Origin: Dyella sp. C9
GTDB lineage: Bacteria > Pseudomonadota > Gammaproteobacteria > Xanthomonadales > Rhodanobacteraceae
Direction of reading: 5' to 3'
Assembly (NCBI RefSeq): GCF_003332825.1
Contig: NZ_QIRF01000018.1
Span: 27,851-91,850, forward strand
Length of the DNA stretch: 64,000 nt
Shown piece after piece: positions 24,570 to 34,569 of this stretch (its first letter is position 1; each line of letters opens with the position of its first letter). Position numbers and translations under genes: made by a program. A model generated the notes under the pieces. It was not told where the DNA came from, searched no databases, and saw nothing but the letters and a program-made list of their open reading frames with translations.

Positions 24570-25067
24570 GGATCCTCGCCCGCCGGCGCACTGGAGCGTC
24601 GCTATGGACGGCTATACGTCGATGGCGATCGGTCGGCATTGGCTGCCGCTGCATCGTTCATGGCGGTTCATCCCACCCGGGAGGCGGGCCATGCACCTGC
24701 CGCCGATACTTGCGCGAAGCTTGTCTGGTCGTGCGGATTTTGCGCCTTTTCATCGGCGCCGAAAATGCCGTTTTTCCCTTCCCGCATGGGCGCTTACAGA
24801 GAAACGGAGTGCTGCCTGGCGTTCCCGGCCTCACGAGCGCGTCGGCACAATTTCTTGTCGATAGAAATAGCGTTAACCAATAAGTTTCTGCGAATCGTGT
24901 CACACATGATTAGCTCACGTGTTTTTCATGTTAGAAAAATATTCGCGACGAGATTAAGCGCCTTCATAAGGCCGTAAATCTGCCCATGGGGATGGGCATC
25001 TGGAATGTCGCCGGCTGCAACAGCCGTACACGCATAACCACACGGAAAAGGGATTAAGGGGAGAGAC
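24570..25067. other. Long intergenic region upstream of TonB-dependent receptor
   Basis: A 498-base gap. The first half has base composition like coding DNA but only short, unsupported frames. The second half (about 24855-24960) becomes clearly AT-rich and probably contains the receptor promoter. GGGGAGAG lies just before the ATG at 25068. No repeat or RNA gene is recognised. Confidence 0.5.
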
Positions 25068-27926
25068 ATGCTGAAGTCTAGACTCACGGTCGCCGTAATG
25101 GCGGCCTTGGCGATCGGCTGCGCGCCAAGCGCATGGGCGAACACCACCGACGCCACCGCGACACCCGCACAGGGCGCGAGCATCCAGCAGGATGCGAGTG
25201 CCCAGCAAAGCTCCGGCCCCCAGCAGGACGAGAGCGATGCGGCGAAAAAGGCCAAGCGCCTCGACACGGTGACGGTCAGCGGCACGCTCATCAACAACGC
25301 GCAGATCCAGACGGCGGCGCCGATCTATACGATCTCCGCGCAGGAGATCAAGGCACGTGGCTTCAACAGCGTGGCTGAAGTGCTGCAGAGTTCGGTGATG
25401 GCCACCGGCTCGGTCCAGGGTGCCTCCTACAGCGGCGGCTTCACCCAGGGTGCACAGACCGTCAGCCTGTACGGCCTCAATCCCGAGTACACGCTGACCC
25501 TGATCGACGGCAAGCCGATCACCCAGTTCGGCCAGCTCTACAACGGCCAGAGCAACTTCACCAACATCTCCAACATTCCGCTGGCGATGATCGACCACAT
25601 CGACGTGCTGCCGGGCGGCGCATCGTCGATCTACGGCTCGCAGGCCATTGCCGGCGTGGTGAACATCGTCACCAAGCAGCACATGGATGGCGCCGAAGTG
25701 CTGGTGCGTGCCGGCGGCTATGACGGGGGCGGCGGTTCCAGCCAGCGCATGTCGCTGACCTTTGGCCACCAGTTCGGCAAGCTCGACGTGCTCGGCGGCA
25801 TCGAGTTCGACAACCAGTCGCCGATCTGGGCCTATCAGCGCTCGCTGACCGCCACCAACCCGACCCCTGTCACCGTGGCGCGCGTGCTCAACTACGGCAC
25901 GATCGATACCTACAACGGCCTGGTGCAGGGTTACATCAGCCCGCCGGACAACTGCTCGGCGATGAGCGGCCTGTTCAATGGCACCACCTACGATACGCAT
26001 TCGACCATCGCCACGCGTACCGGTACGTTCTGCGGCTCGAAGAATGTGTATGGATACACCACGCTGCAGAACCAGAGCCGCAGCTACGACGGCATCCTGA
26101 AGCTCAAGTACGACCTCAACGACTACGTGCGCTTCTACAGCGACGCGCTGGTCGACGCGCAGCAGCAGAAATGGACGCCGGGTTCGAGTTTCAACTGGTG
26201 GGGCCCGATCGACTATCCGCAGGGACTGATCGAGGACACCAACGGCAACATCCTCTACCCCGAGCGCGTGTTCGGTCCGGAGGAAGTGGGCAACAACTAC
26301 TACAACCAGCTGGGTCGCCAGTATGACCTGATGTACCAGGCCGACGTCGGCGCCAACGGCTCGTTCGGCGATTCGAACTGGCTGTGGGATATCTACTTCC
26401 TGCGTTCCGGTGACCGCACCAGTGTCAGCCAGCCCGAGCGCATGGCGGCTGCGGTGGACAGCTACTTCGGCAATATCCTTGGTCCTTCGCTGGGCCAGGA
26501 TCCGAACACTGGCCTCAATGTCTACAACCCGAACTGGCAGGCGTTCTACACCCCGCTGACGCCCGCGCAGCTGGCGGGCTTCATGCAGAACATCTCCAGC
26601 TACAGCAACACCTGGCTCAACAACACGCATGCCCAGGTGACGAATGACAAGCTGTTCTCGCTGCCGGGCGGCGACGCCGCGCTGGCGGTGCTGGTGGAGG
26701 GTGGCAGCCAGGCGTGGTACGAGCCGGTCAATCCGCTGATCGCGAACGGCGACGTGTGGGGTCTGACCGGTACCTCGGGTGGCGGTACGCGTAACCACTA
26801 CGCTTCCGCGTTCGAGCTGAACATGCCGTTCTGGAAGATGCTGACGCTGGACCTGTCGGGTCGTTACGACCACTACAGCACCAGCGGCGGCGACAATGGC
26901 AAGTTCACCTACAAGGCTGGCCTGGAGTTCCGTCCGTTCGACACGCTGCTGTTGCGCGGCAACTACTCCACCGCGTTCCTGGCGCCGGACATGTCTGCCC
27001 TGTACCTGGGCCCGAGCGGCAGCTACCAGTACATCACCGACTACTACCTGTGCCAGACCCAGTCCGGTGGCAAGAACTGCACGCAGAACTTCTACTACGA
27101 AACCGCAGGCACCACGTATGCCAATCCCAAGCTGAAGCCGACCACGGCCAAGAGCTGGTCGGTGGGCTTCGTATGGGCGCCGATCGACAACATGAGCTTC
27201 ACGGCGGACTACCTGCACATCAACATCAGCAACGAGGTGGCGCCGCAGCCGGCCGACATGCTGATGCGTGAGAACGCGCAGTGCCTGCTGGGCCAGTTGC
27301 CGGCCAACTCGCCGGATTGCCAGGCGGCGGTGTCGCAGGTGCAGCGAAACCCCCTGACCGGCGAAGTCGAAAACCTCACCCAGTACTACATCAACGTCTC
27401 CAACGAGACGACCGAGTCGGTCACGGCGCAGGCGAAGTACCTGTTCCCGGCCACCTACGTCGGCCAGTTCTCGCTGCAGTTCGACTGGAACGACATGCTC
27501 AAGCACGACTACCAGGTCTATGCCGGCAGTCCGACCATCAACCAGCTGACCAACCCGCTCTACAGTCAGGAATTCAAGAGCATCGTCAGCGGTGCGCTGA
27601 GCTGGTCGCTGCACGACACCTGGGCCAGCACGCTGTACTGGCATCGCAACGGACCATCGCCGAACTACACCGGCACCATCAACGGTCCGGATTACCCGGG
27701 TGCCGCGAAGGTGGCTCCGTGGATCACCTGGAACTGGAGCTTCACCTACTCGCCGACCAAGAACCTGGACCTGTCGCTGCTGACCAACAACATCACCAAC
27801 AAGATGCCGCCCAAGGACGGCTCGTACGCCACGACGTTCCCGTACTTCAACACGCTCAACTACAACGTGTACGGTCGCGAAGTGATGCTGCAGATGAACC
27901 TGCGCTTCGGTGGTCATACGGACTGA
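25068..27926 (+). CDS. TonB-dependent outer-membrane receptor
   Basis: A 952-residue outer-membrane beta-barrel importer energised by TonB-ExbBD. A signal peptide ends at about Ala24. A Gln/Ala-rich spacer follows, then a TonB box-like LDTVTV at 65-70 and a plug domain (residues about 80-215) with LTLIDGKPI and PGGASSIYGSQAIAGVVNIVTK. The barrel runs to the C-terminal MNLRFGGHTD, with the late strands ending in the usual aromatic-poor terminus of this subgroup. Plug features match the large xanthomonad-type receptors used for carbohydrates, peptides or chelates; the substrate is not evident because no transport or degradation genes are adjacent. GGGGAGAGAC before ATG 25068 sets the start. Confidence 0.95.
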   Translation: MLKSRLTVAVMAALAIGCAPSAWANTTDATATPAQGASIQQDASAQQSSGPQQDESDAAKKAKRLDTVTVSGTLINNAQIQTAAPIYTISAQEIKARGFNSVAEVLQSSVMATGSVQGASYSGGFTQGAQTVSLYGLNPEYTLTLIDGKPITQFGQLYNGQSNFTNISNIPLAMIDHIDVLPGGASSIYGSQAIAGVVNIVTKQHMDGAEVLVRAGGYDGGGGSSQRMSLTFGHQFGKLDVLGGIEFDNQSPIWAYQRSLTATNPTPVTVARVLNYGTIDTYNGLVQGYISPPDNCSAMSGLFNGTTYDTHSTIATRTGTFCGSKNVYGYTTLQNQSRSYDGILKLKYDLNDYVRFYSDALVDAQQQKWTPGSSFNWWGPIDYPQGLIEDTNGNILYPERVFGPEEVGNNYYNQLGRQYDLMYQADVGANGSFGDSNWLWDIYFLRSGDRTSVSQPERMAAAVDSYFGNILGPSLGQDPNTGLNVYNPNWQAFYTPLTPAQLAGFMQNISSYSNTWLNNTHAQVTNDKLFSLPGGDAALAVLVEGGSQAWYEPVNPLIANGDVWGLTGTSGGGTRNHYASAFELNMPFWKMLTLDLSGRYDHYSTSGGDNGKFTYKAGLEFRPFDTLLLRGNYSTAFLAPDMSALYLGPSGSYQYITDYYLCQTQSGGKNCTQNFYYETAGTTYANPKLKPTTAKSWSVGFVWAPIDNMSFTADYLHINISNEVAPQPADMLMRENAQCLLGQLPANSPDCQAAVSQVQRNPLTGEVENLTQYYINVSNETTESVTAQAKYLFPATYVGQFSLQFDWNDMLKHDYQVYAGSPTINQLTNPLYSQEFKSIVSGALSWSLHDTWASTLYWHRNGPSPNYTGTINGPDYPGAAKVAPWITWNWSFTYSPTKNLDLSLLTNNITNKMPPKDGSYATTFPYFNTLNYNVYGREVMLQMNLRFGGHTD

Positions 27927-27953
27927 TCGCGCGGATCCCCGCATCCGCACGTC

Positions 27954-28011
27954 CGGGGCCCGGTGAATCGGGCCCCGTTTCAAAGCCCCGCCCCATGGCG
28001 GGGCTCTTTTT
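27954..28011 (+). terminator. Tandem rho-independent hairpins after the TonB receptor
   Basis: Two GC-rich hairpins follow the receptor stop: GGGGCCC/GGGCCCC (27955-27976) and AGCCCCGC/GCGGGGCT (27984-28005), the second followed by CTTTTT. It also lies just beyond the convergent rep stop at 28016, so it may serve both genes. Confidence 0.8.
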
Positions 28012-28015
28012 AGGC

Positions 28016-29998
28016 TTAGTTGCCTGCCAGCATCGCGGCGATCTTGGCCATGTGCGACTGGGCCGTTTCGCGCACCACTTCCTTGTCCGCCTCGGGGTCC
28101 TTGCCCTGCCAGTGCAGGTCGTCCTGCGGCAGTTCGTGCAGGAAGCGGCTGGGCTGGTTGGTATGCACCTCGCCGTAGCGCTTGGTCCGGGACGACCACG
28201 ACAGCGTGAGCATCTCCTTGGCGCGGGTAATGCCCACGTACATCAGGCGGCGTTCCTCGTCGATGCGCCCCTCGTCGATGGCGCCATCGTGCGGCAGCGT
28301 GCCTTCCTCGCAGCCCACGATGAACACGAAGCGGAACTCCAGGCCCTTGGCCGCGTGCAGCGTCATCATGCGCACCGCGTTGCCGGGCTCGTCGCGATCG
28401 GCGTGGGTAAGCAGGGCCAACTGCGCGGCGAGGTCGCCGGTGGTGTGGTCGTTGCGCTGCATGGCGCGGAACCAGTCGGCCAGTTCGCGCAGGTTGCCCA
28501 GGCGACGCTCGCGCAGCGCCGGGTCGCTGGTGCTGGCGGCCACCTGCGCGGCGTAACCGGTGCGCTCGAGCACGGTGTTGACCAGGTCGGCCGCGCTCTG
28601 GTGCAGCGAGGCGCTGCGCAACTCGTCCATCAACGCGGTGAACGAGGCCAGCGCGGCGGCGGGGCGCGGCGTGAGCTGGCGCAGCACGGCGTCACTGCGC
28701 GCGGCCTCCAGCAGCGGCGCGTGGCGCGTCTGTGCGATCTGGCCCAGCTTCTCCAGCGTGGTGGAGCCGATCTCGCGCTTGGGCACGTTGACCACGCGCA
28801 GGAAGGCGGCGTCATCGCTGGGATTGGTCAGCAGGCGCAGGTAGCAGAGCAGGTCCTTCACCTCGGCGCGGTCGAGGAAGCTCAACGCGCCGGACAGGTG
28901 GTACGGCACGCGCGCCAGGCGCAGCGCTTTTTCCAGCGGTCGTGCCTGGAAGTTGCCGCGATAGAGGATGGCGATGTCGTGCCAGCGTGCCTTGTGCTTC
29001 TCCGCCAGGGTGGCGGCAATGGCGGCCACGCGTTCGGCCTCGTGCTCGTTTTCCTTGCATTCCAGCACGCGGATCTGCGCGCCTTCCGGATGCTCGCTCC
29101 ACAGCTTCTTCTCGTGGAGATGCGGGTTGTTGGCGATCAGCTTGTTGGCCGCGCGCAGGATGCGCTTGCCGCAGCGGTAGTTCTGCTCCAGCTTGATCAC
29201 GCGCAGCGCGGGCCAGTCCTTGCCCAGCTGGTCGATGTTCTCCGGGTTGGCGCCGCGCCAGGCGTAGATCGACTGGTCGTCGTCGCCCACGCAGGTGAAG
29301 CGGCCGCGCTCGCCGGCCAGCGCCTTGAGCAGGCGGTACTGGGCGTCGTTGGTGTCCTGGTATTCGTCCACCAGCAGGTAGCGCAGGCGTTCGCGCCAGG
29401 CGTCGCGGCATACCTGGTCTTCTTCCAGGATGCGCAGCGGCAGGCGGATCAGGTCGTCGAAGTCCACCGCATTGAAGGCGGCCAGGCGCTGCTGGTAGAG
29501 CTGGTAGATGGTCGCCGCATCCAGTTCGCGCGGGCTGCGCGCGGCGGCCAGGGCCTCCTCCGGGGAGAGGCCGGCGTTCTTGGCCCGGCTCACCAGGTTG
29601 CGGATGCCAAACAGCACGTCGGGCTTCACGCCCTTGGGCGAGAGCTCCTTGATGATGCCTTCGCTGTCGTCGGCGTCCAGCACCGAGAAGCCCTTGCGCA
29701 GGCCGGCGCGCTCGTGCTCGATCTGCAGGAACTTCAGGCCCAGCGCGTGAAAGGTACACACCGTTAGCGCCGCGGCGTCCTCGCTGCTGATCAGCTTGGC
29801 CACGCGCTCGCGCATTTCCTTCGCCGCCTTGTTGGTGAAGGTGATGGCGGCGATCTTGGAGGGGTGGAGCTTCTTGCGGGCGATCAGGTACGCGATCTTC
29901 TGGGTGATCACGCTGGTCTTGCCCGAGCCGGCGCCGGCCAATACCAGCAGCGGGCCGTCGCAATGTTCGACGGCGGCCAATTGTTGGGGGTTGAGCAT
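28016..29998 (-). CDS. rep: ATP-dependent DNA helicase Rep
   Basis: Superfamily 1A 3'-5' DNA helicase that clears proteins ahead of replication forks. The 660 residues match Rep rather than the longer UvrD. Walker A is AGAGSGKTSV at 21-30; motif Ia ITFTNKAAKEMRERV; Walker B YLLVDEYQDTN; motif III VGDDDQSIYAWRGA; motif IV VIKLEQNYRC; motif V MTLHAAKGLEF; motif VI LMYVGITRAKE. The C-terminus lacks a UvrD-like RNA polymerase-binding Tudor extension. ATG 29998 begins MLNPQQLAAV, typical for Rep. Divergent from tdk. Confidence 0.96.
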   Translation of the reverse strand: MLNPQQLAAVEHCDGPLLVLAGAGSGKTSVITQKIAYLIARKKLHPSKIAAITFTNKAAKEMRERVAKLISSEDAAALTVCTFHALGLKFLQIEHERAGLRKGFSVLDADDSEGIIKELSPKGVKPDVLFGIRNLVSRAKNAGLSPEEALAAARSPRELDAATIYQLYQQRLAAFNAVDFDDLIRLPLRILEEDQVCRDAWRERLRYLLVDEYQDTNDAQYRLLKALAGERGRFTCVGDDDQSIYAWRGANPENIDQLGKDWPALRVIKLEQNYRCGKRILRAANKLIANNPHLHEKKLWSEHPEGAQIRVLECKENEHEAERVAAIAATLAEKHKARWHDIAILYRGNFQARPLEKALRLARVPYHLSGALSFLDRAEVKDLLCYLRLLTNPSDDAAFLRVVNVPKREIGSTTLEKLGQIAQTRHAPLLEAARSDAVLRQLTPRPAAALASFTALMDELRSASLHQSAADLVNTVLERTGYAAQVAASTSDPALRERRLGNLRELADWFRAMQRNDHTTGDLAAQLALLTHADRDEPGNAVRMMTLHAAKGLEFRFVFIVGCEEGTLPHDGAIDEGRIDEERRLMYVGITRAKEMLTLSWSSRTKRYGEVHTNQPSRFLHELPQDDLHWQGKDPEADKEVVRETAQSHMAKIAAMLAGN

Positions 29999-30131
29999 GG
30001 GCGTTGGGCTAGGGGCTGAACGAGGCGCGATGGTAGCAACCGCCGGGGCCGGGGGCCTCCCTTCCGGTCGGAGGATGGGCCGCCCCCGGGGCAGCCCGGG
30101 TTACCATGCACGGCCACGACCGGATATACCC

Positions 30132-30764
30132 ATGGCCAAGCTTTACTTCTATTACTCGGCAATGAACGCCGGCAAGACCACCACCCTGCTGCAGAGCGCC
30201 TACAACTACCACGAGCGCGGCATGCGCACGCTCATTCTCACCCCGGCGCTGGACAACCGCTTTGGCGCCGGCGTGGTGGCCTCGCGCATCGGGCTGAAGG
30301 CCAACGCCCGACGGTTTGGCGGCGAGGAGGACCTGTTCGCGCTGGTGCAGGCCGATGTGGCGGCGCGTGGGGCGCTGCATTGCGTGTTCGTGGACGAGGC
30401 CCAGTTCCTCAGCAAGGCCCAGGTGTGGCAGCTCAGCGACGTAGTCGACAAGCTTAATGTCCCGGTGCTGGCCTATGGCCTGCGTACCGACTTCCGTGGC
30501 GAGCTGTTCGAAGGCAGCCGCTACCTGCTGGCCTGGGCGGACAACCTTGATGAGATCAAGACCATCTGCCACACCGGCCGCAAGGCCACCATGGTGGTGC
30601 GCGTGGATGAACACGGCCGCGCGGTGACCGAAGGCCCGCAGGTTGAGATCGGCGGCAACGATCGCTATGTCTCGGTGAGTCGCGCCGAGTTCAAGAACAT
30701 TACCGAGGGACACGGCAGGATCGAACTGCAGCAGCCGGTGCTGCCGCTGGGCGAGGGGCATTGA
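30132..30764 (+). CDS. tdk: Thymidine kinase (type II)
   Basis: Cytosolic enzyme phosphorylating thymidine to dTMP in pyrimidine salvage; 210 residues. The N-terminus AKLYFYYSAMNAGKTTTLLQ contains the P-loop. The catalytic Glu lies in FVDEAQFL and the lasso/substrate loop in YGLRTDFRGELFEGS. Later IGGNDRYVSVSR is conserved. The structural zinc ligands usual in type II enzymes are largely missing: the expected Cys-x-Cys before GRKA is CHT, and the later Cys-x-x-His is replaced by Ser-Arg-Ala-Glu. Related gamma-proteobacteria may share this change. Start ATG 30132 lacks upstream alternatives of value. Confidence 0.95.
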   Translation: MAKLYFYYSAMNAGKTTTLLQSAYNYHERGMRTLILTPALDNRFGAGVVASRIGLKANARRFGGEEDLFALVQADVAARGALHCVFVDEAQFLSKAQVWQLSDVVDKLNVPVLAYGLRTDFRGELFEGSRYLLAWADNLDEIKTICHTGRKATMVVRVDEHGRAVTEGPQVEIGGNDRYVSVSRAEFKNITEGHGRIELQQPVLPLGEGH

Positions 30765-30793
30765 GCCCGTCGCATTCACTACAAGGAACAGGC

Positions 30794-31552
30794 ATGTCCA
30801 AGATTCCCTTTCCCGCCTGGCAACGCCCGCACTGGCAGCCGAGCAACGAGGAAGTGCTGCTGCAGTTCTATGTGTTCGGCAAGTTCCAGCCGGGACGCGC
30901 GCCTTCGCTGGACTACGGCAGCGAGGGCTTGCCCGAGGGCATCGAGCTGACCAGCCACAGCCACAGCGCCTTGCGCGCGTGGGAAGGCTATCCGCTGAGG
31001 GGCAGCCTGGGCCGCATGTTCAAGGACGATGCCCCCGAAGCCTACCGCCACGCCGTGGATGCGCCCGAGGTGCTGGTGGTGCGCGGTCGCCTGCCCGACA
31101 GCGGCGATACCGGCTACCTGCGCGACACGCTGGGCGTGCTGGCGGCGCTGCTGGACGTGGGCGGCGTGGCCATCCTGGACCCGCAGACGCTCAGCCTGCA
31201 TGACGCCGACGGCTGGCGCCGCCAGTTCGTGGTGCGCGATGGCGCGCCGATCCGCAACCACCTGCTGATCCTGCGCGATGCGGAAGAGCAGAAGGGCCGC
31301 TACTGGGTGCACACGCGCGGCATGCGCAAGTTCGGCCGGCCCGACATCAGCATCCGCAACGTGCCGGAGGCCGACAGCGACAACGCCGGCATGCTGTGCG
31401 AGCGACTGGTGGAACTGGAGGCGCTGGGCGCACGCTTCAGCGACGGCCAGGAGCTGGAGGTGGAAGGCATGACCTTCCGCGCCACGCTCGGCGGCGGCCT
31501 CGAGGATCCGGAGTTCAACAATACCTTCGTGGAATTCCGCTGGCCGGAGTGA
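30794..31552 (+). CDS. Conserved protein of unknown function
   Basis: A 252-residue soluble protein with no signal peptide or membrane segment. Notable features are AALLDVGGVAILDPQTLSL near the middle and YWVHTRGMRKFGRPDISIRNV towards the C-terminus, which give a faint similarity to DUF4261-like or other stress-related soluble domains. I cannot assign a family with confidence. AAGGA seven bases before ATG 30794 supports that start over ATG 30761. It begins 29 bases after tdk on the same strand and may be co-transcribed with it. No catalytic residues are proposed. Confidence 0.8.
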   Translation: MSKIPFPAWQRPHWQPSNEEVLLQFYVFGKFQPGRAPSLDYGSEGLPEGIELTSHSHSALRAWEGYPLRGSLGRMFKDDAPEAYRHAVDAPEVLVVRGRLPDSGDTGYLRDTLGVLAALLDVGGVAILDPQTLSLHDADGWRRQFVVRDGAPIRNHLLILRDAEEQKGRYWVHTRGMRKFGRPDISIRNVPEADSDNAGMLCERLVELEALGARFSDGQELEVEGMTFRATLGGGLEDPEFNNTFVEFRWPE

Positions 31553-31607
31553 CGGCCATTGGGCCTTCGGCGCCGGCTGGCGCCGAAGCGGCACCCATAT
31601 CGTCTTT

Positions 31608-31706
31608 GTAGGAGCGCACCCTGTGCGCGACCGTCCGACCTTGCTGCGACGACCGGTTGTCGCGGTATGCCTCCATGCCGCGGTCGCGCACAGGGTGCGC
31701 TCTTAC
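31608..31706. repeat. REP-type inverted repeat (GTAGGAGCGC family), complete
   Basis: GTAGGAGCGCACCCTGTGCG at the left and CGCACAGGGTGCGCTCTTAC at the right flank a variable 50-base centre. One mismatch breaks the outer palindrome. It fills the gap between the convergent unknown gene and mutM, touching the mutM stop (31712), where it may act as a 3' end barrier. Confidence 0.87.
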
Positions 31707-31711
31707 CTCGC

Positions 31712-32539
31712 TTACTTCTGGCAGCGCGAGCACCAGAAGGTCGAACGCTGCCCCAGCACGACCTGCCTGATCGGCGTGCCGCATACGCGGCACGGCTCCC
31801 CTTCGCGGCCATACACCTGCAGCTCGCGGAAGAAGTAGCCCGGTGCGCCATCGGGCTTGATGAAGTCGCGCAGCGTGGTGCCGCCACGCTCGATCGCCCA
31901 GGCCAGGATGCGCTTCACTTCGCCGGCAAGCCGTGCGTAGCGTGCGCGCGATACCTCACCGGCCGGCCGGCGAGGATCGATGCCGGCGGCGAACAACGCC
32001 TCGCTGGCGTAGATGTTGCCCACGCCCACCACCACCGCGTTGTCCATCAGGAACAGCTTCACCGCGGCAGTGCGCCCGCGCGACAGGCGCCACAGCAGGT
32101 CGCCGTCGAAATCGTCGGTGAGCGGTTCGGGGCCCAGCGCCGCGAGCAGTTCGTGCGTCTCGCCAGGCGCTTGCCACAGCAGGCAACCGAAGCGACGGGC
32201 ATCGGTGAAGCGCAGCACGCGCGGCCCTTCGGCGGACGTGGCTTCCAGCGCGATGTCCACGTGATCGTGCTTGGCGACCAGGGCATCCGGCGGCAGCACG
32301 CGCAACACGCCGGTCATGCCCAGGTGCAGCAGCGCGCTGCCCACGTGCGTGTGCAGCAGCAGGTATTTCGCGCGGCGTTCCACATCGAGGATGCGTTGGC
32401 CCGGCAGCAGATCGGTGATCTCCGGCGGTATCGGCCAGCGCAGGTCGGGGCGCCGCAACGTCACACCGGTGACGCGGCGCCCGATCAGGTGCGGGGCGAT
32501 GCCACGCCGGGTGGTTTCGACTTCGGGTAATTCAGGCAC
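31712..32539 (-). CDS. mutM: Formamidopyrimidine-DNA glycosylase (Fpg/MutM)
   Basis: Base-excision repair glycosylase/AP lyase removing 8-oxoguanine and formamidopyrimidines; 275 residues. It begins MPELPEVETTRRGI, giving the N-terminal catalytic proline (after Met removal) and Glu. The beta-hairpin lysine lies in ERRAKYLLL, and the helix-two-turn-helix in VGVGNIYASEALF. The C-terminal zinc finger is intact: C-x2-C-x16-C-x2-C in the last 30 residues. The start codon is GTG at 32539, consistent with the conserved N-terminus. gnd lies 35 bases upstream on the same strand. Confidence 0.96.
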   Translation of the reverse strand: MPELPEVETTRRGIAPHLIGRRVTGVTLRRPDLRWPIPPEITDLLPGQRILDVERRAKYLLLHTHVGSALLHLGMTGVLRVLPPDALVAKHDHVDIALEATSAEGPRVLRFTDARRFGCLLWQAPGETHELLAALGPEPLTDDFDGDLLWRLSRGRTAAVKLFLMDNAVVVGVGNIYASEALFAAGIDPRRPAGEVSRARYARLAGEVKRILAWAIERGGTTLRDFIKPDGAPGYFFRELQVYGREGEPCRVCGTPIRQVVLGQRSTFWCSRCQK

Positions 32540-32574
32540 GAGCGCCTCGATTCAGCGGTTGAATGTAGGGGCGC

Positions 32575-33984
<1,410 letters not shown>

Positions 33985-34077
33985 GTCGTCGCTCCTGCCG
34001 GGGAATAGGCAACATATGGGGAAGGACGGCGACGGGCACAAGTGCGGGCCGGCGCCTTTCGCCGACGGGCGCCTGGC

Positions 34078-34569
34078 TCAGTGGGTCGGTACCGCCTCGC
34101 CGCTGGCGGGGCGCGGCGTGTAGCGCACCGATACCAGCGCCACGCGATCGCCCACGCGCACATAGCGCTGCGGGCCGGTCACCGAGGTTTCGCCAAACTC
34201 CAGTCGCTGGCCGTCCAGGCTCAGCACCGCCAGCGGCGGGGCCAGGCCGATCCGGGCCGGCTCGAAGTCGCTGGCCGGGCGCCAGCTCAGCACCTCTGCC
34301 GCCGCGGCGTTCGCAAGTTCGTCCAGGCGTCCATCATCGGCATGCGCGGTGGCGTTGCCCTCGCGCCACCAGTGGCCATCGTGGCGGGTGTAGTGCTCGG
34401 CCGGGGCGTTGCCGATGCTGAGGTCGATGCGGGTGACCCGGGCTGGCGCCAACTGCAGCAGGGTGCCCGGCGCCGCGTCGGCGTCGCGCTGCCACTGCCA
34501 TGCTGCGGCCGCCACCAGCACGATGGCGCCGCCGGTCAGCCACAGGCGTTGGCGTGTGGCCCGCTTCAT
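34078..34569 (-). CDS. DUF4340-like accessory protein of the ABC transporter operon
   Basis: A 163-residue protein with one N-terminal membrane segment (about 10-22) and the remainder predicted on the periplasmic side. Its size and position last in a Gld-type ABC operon resemble the DUF4340 or related accessory proteins found there, but sequence support is modest. GHWWREG and DGQRLEFGETSVTGPQRYVRVGD, a two-strand repeat-like stretch, are the most structured parts. The start ATG 34569 overlaps the GldG-like gene stop (ATGA). Function unknown. Confidence 0.75.
   Translation of the reverse strand: MKRATRQRLWLTGGAIVLVAAAAWQWQRDADAAPGTLLQLAPARVTRIDLSIGNAPAEHYTRHDGHWWREGNATAHADDGRLDELANAAAAEVLSWRPASDFEPARIGLAPPLAVLSLDGQRLEFGETSVTGPQRYVRVGDRVALVSVRYTPRPASGEAVPTH

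Noticed and set aside
24604..24977. Several 80-110-codon frames upstream of the TonB receptor
   Set aside because: Overlapping frames with arginine-rich products and no initiation signal; likely chance in the GC-rich part of the gap.
24954..28199. 1081-codon open frame on the minus strand opposite the TonB receptor
   Set aside because: No signal peptide, domain or ribosome binding site; the opposite strand is a complete receptor with all family features.
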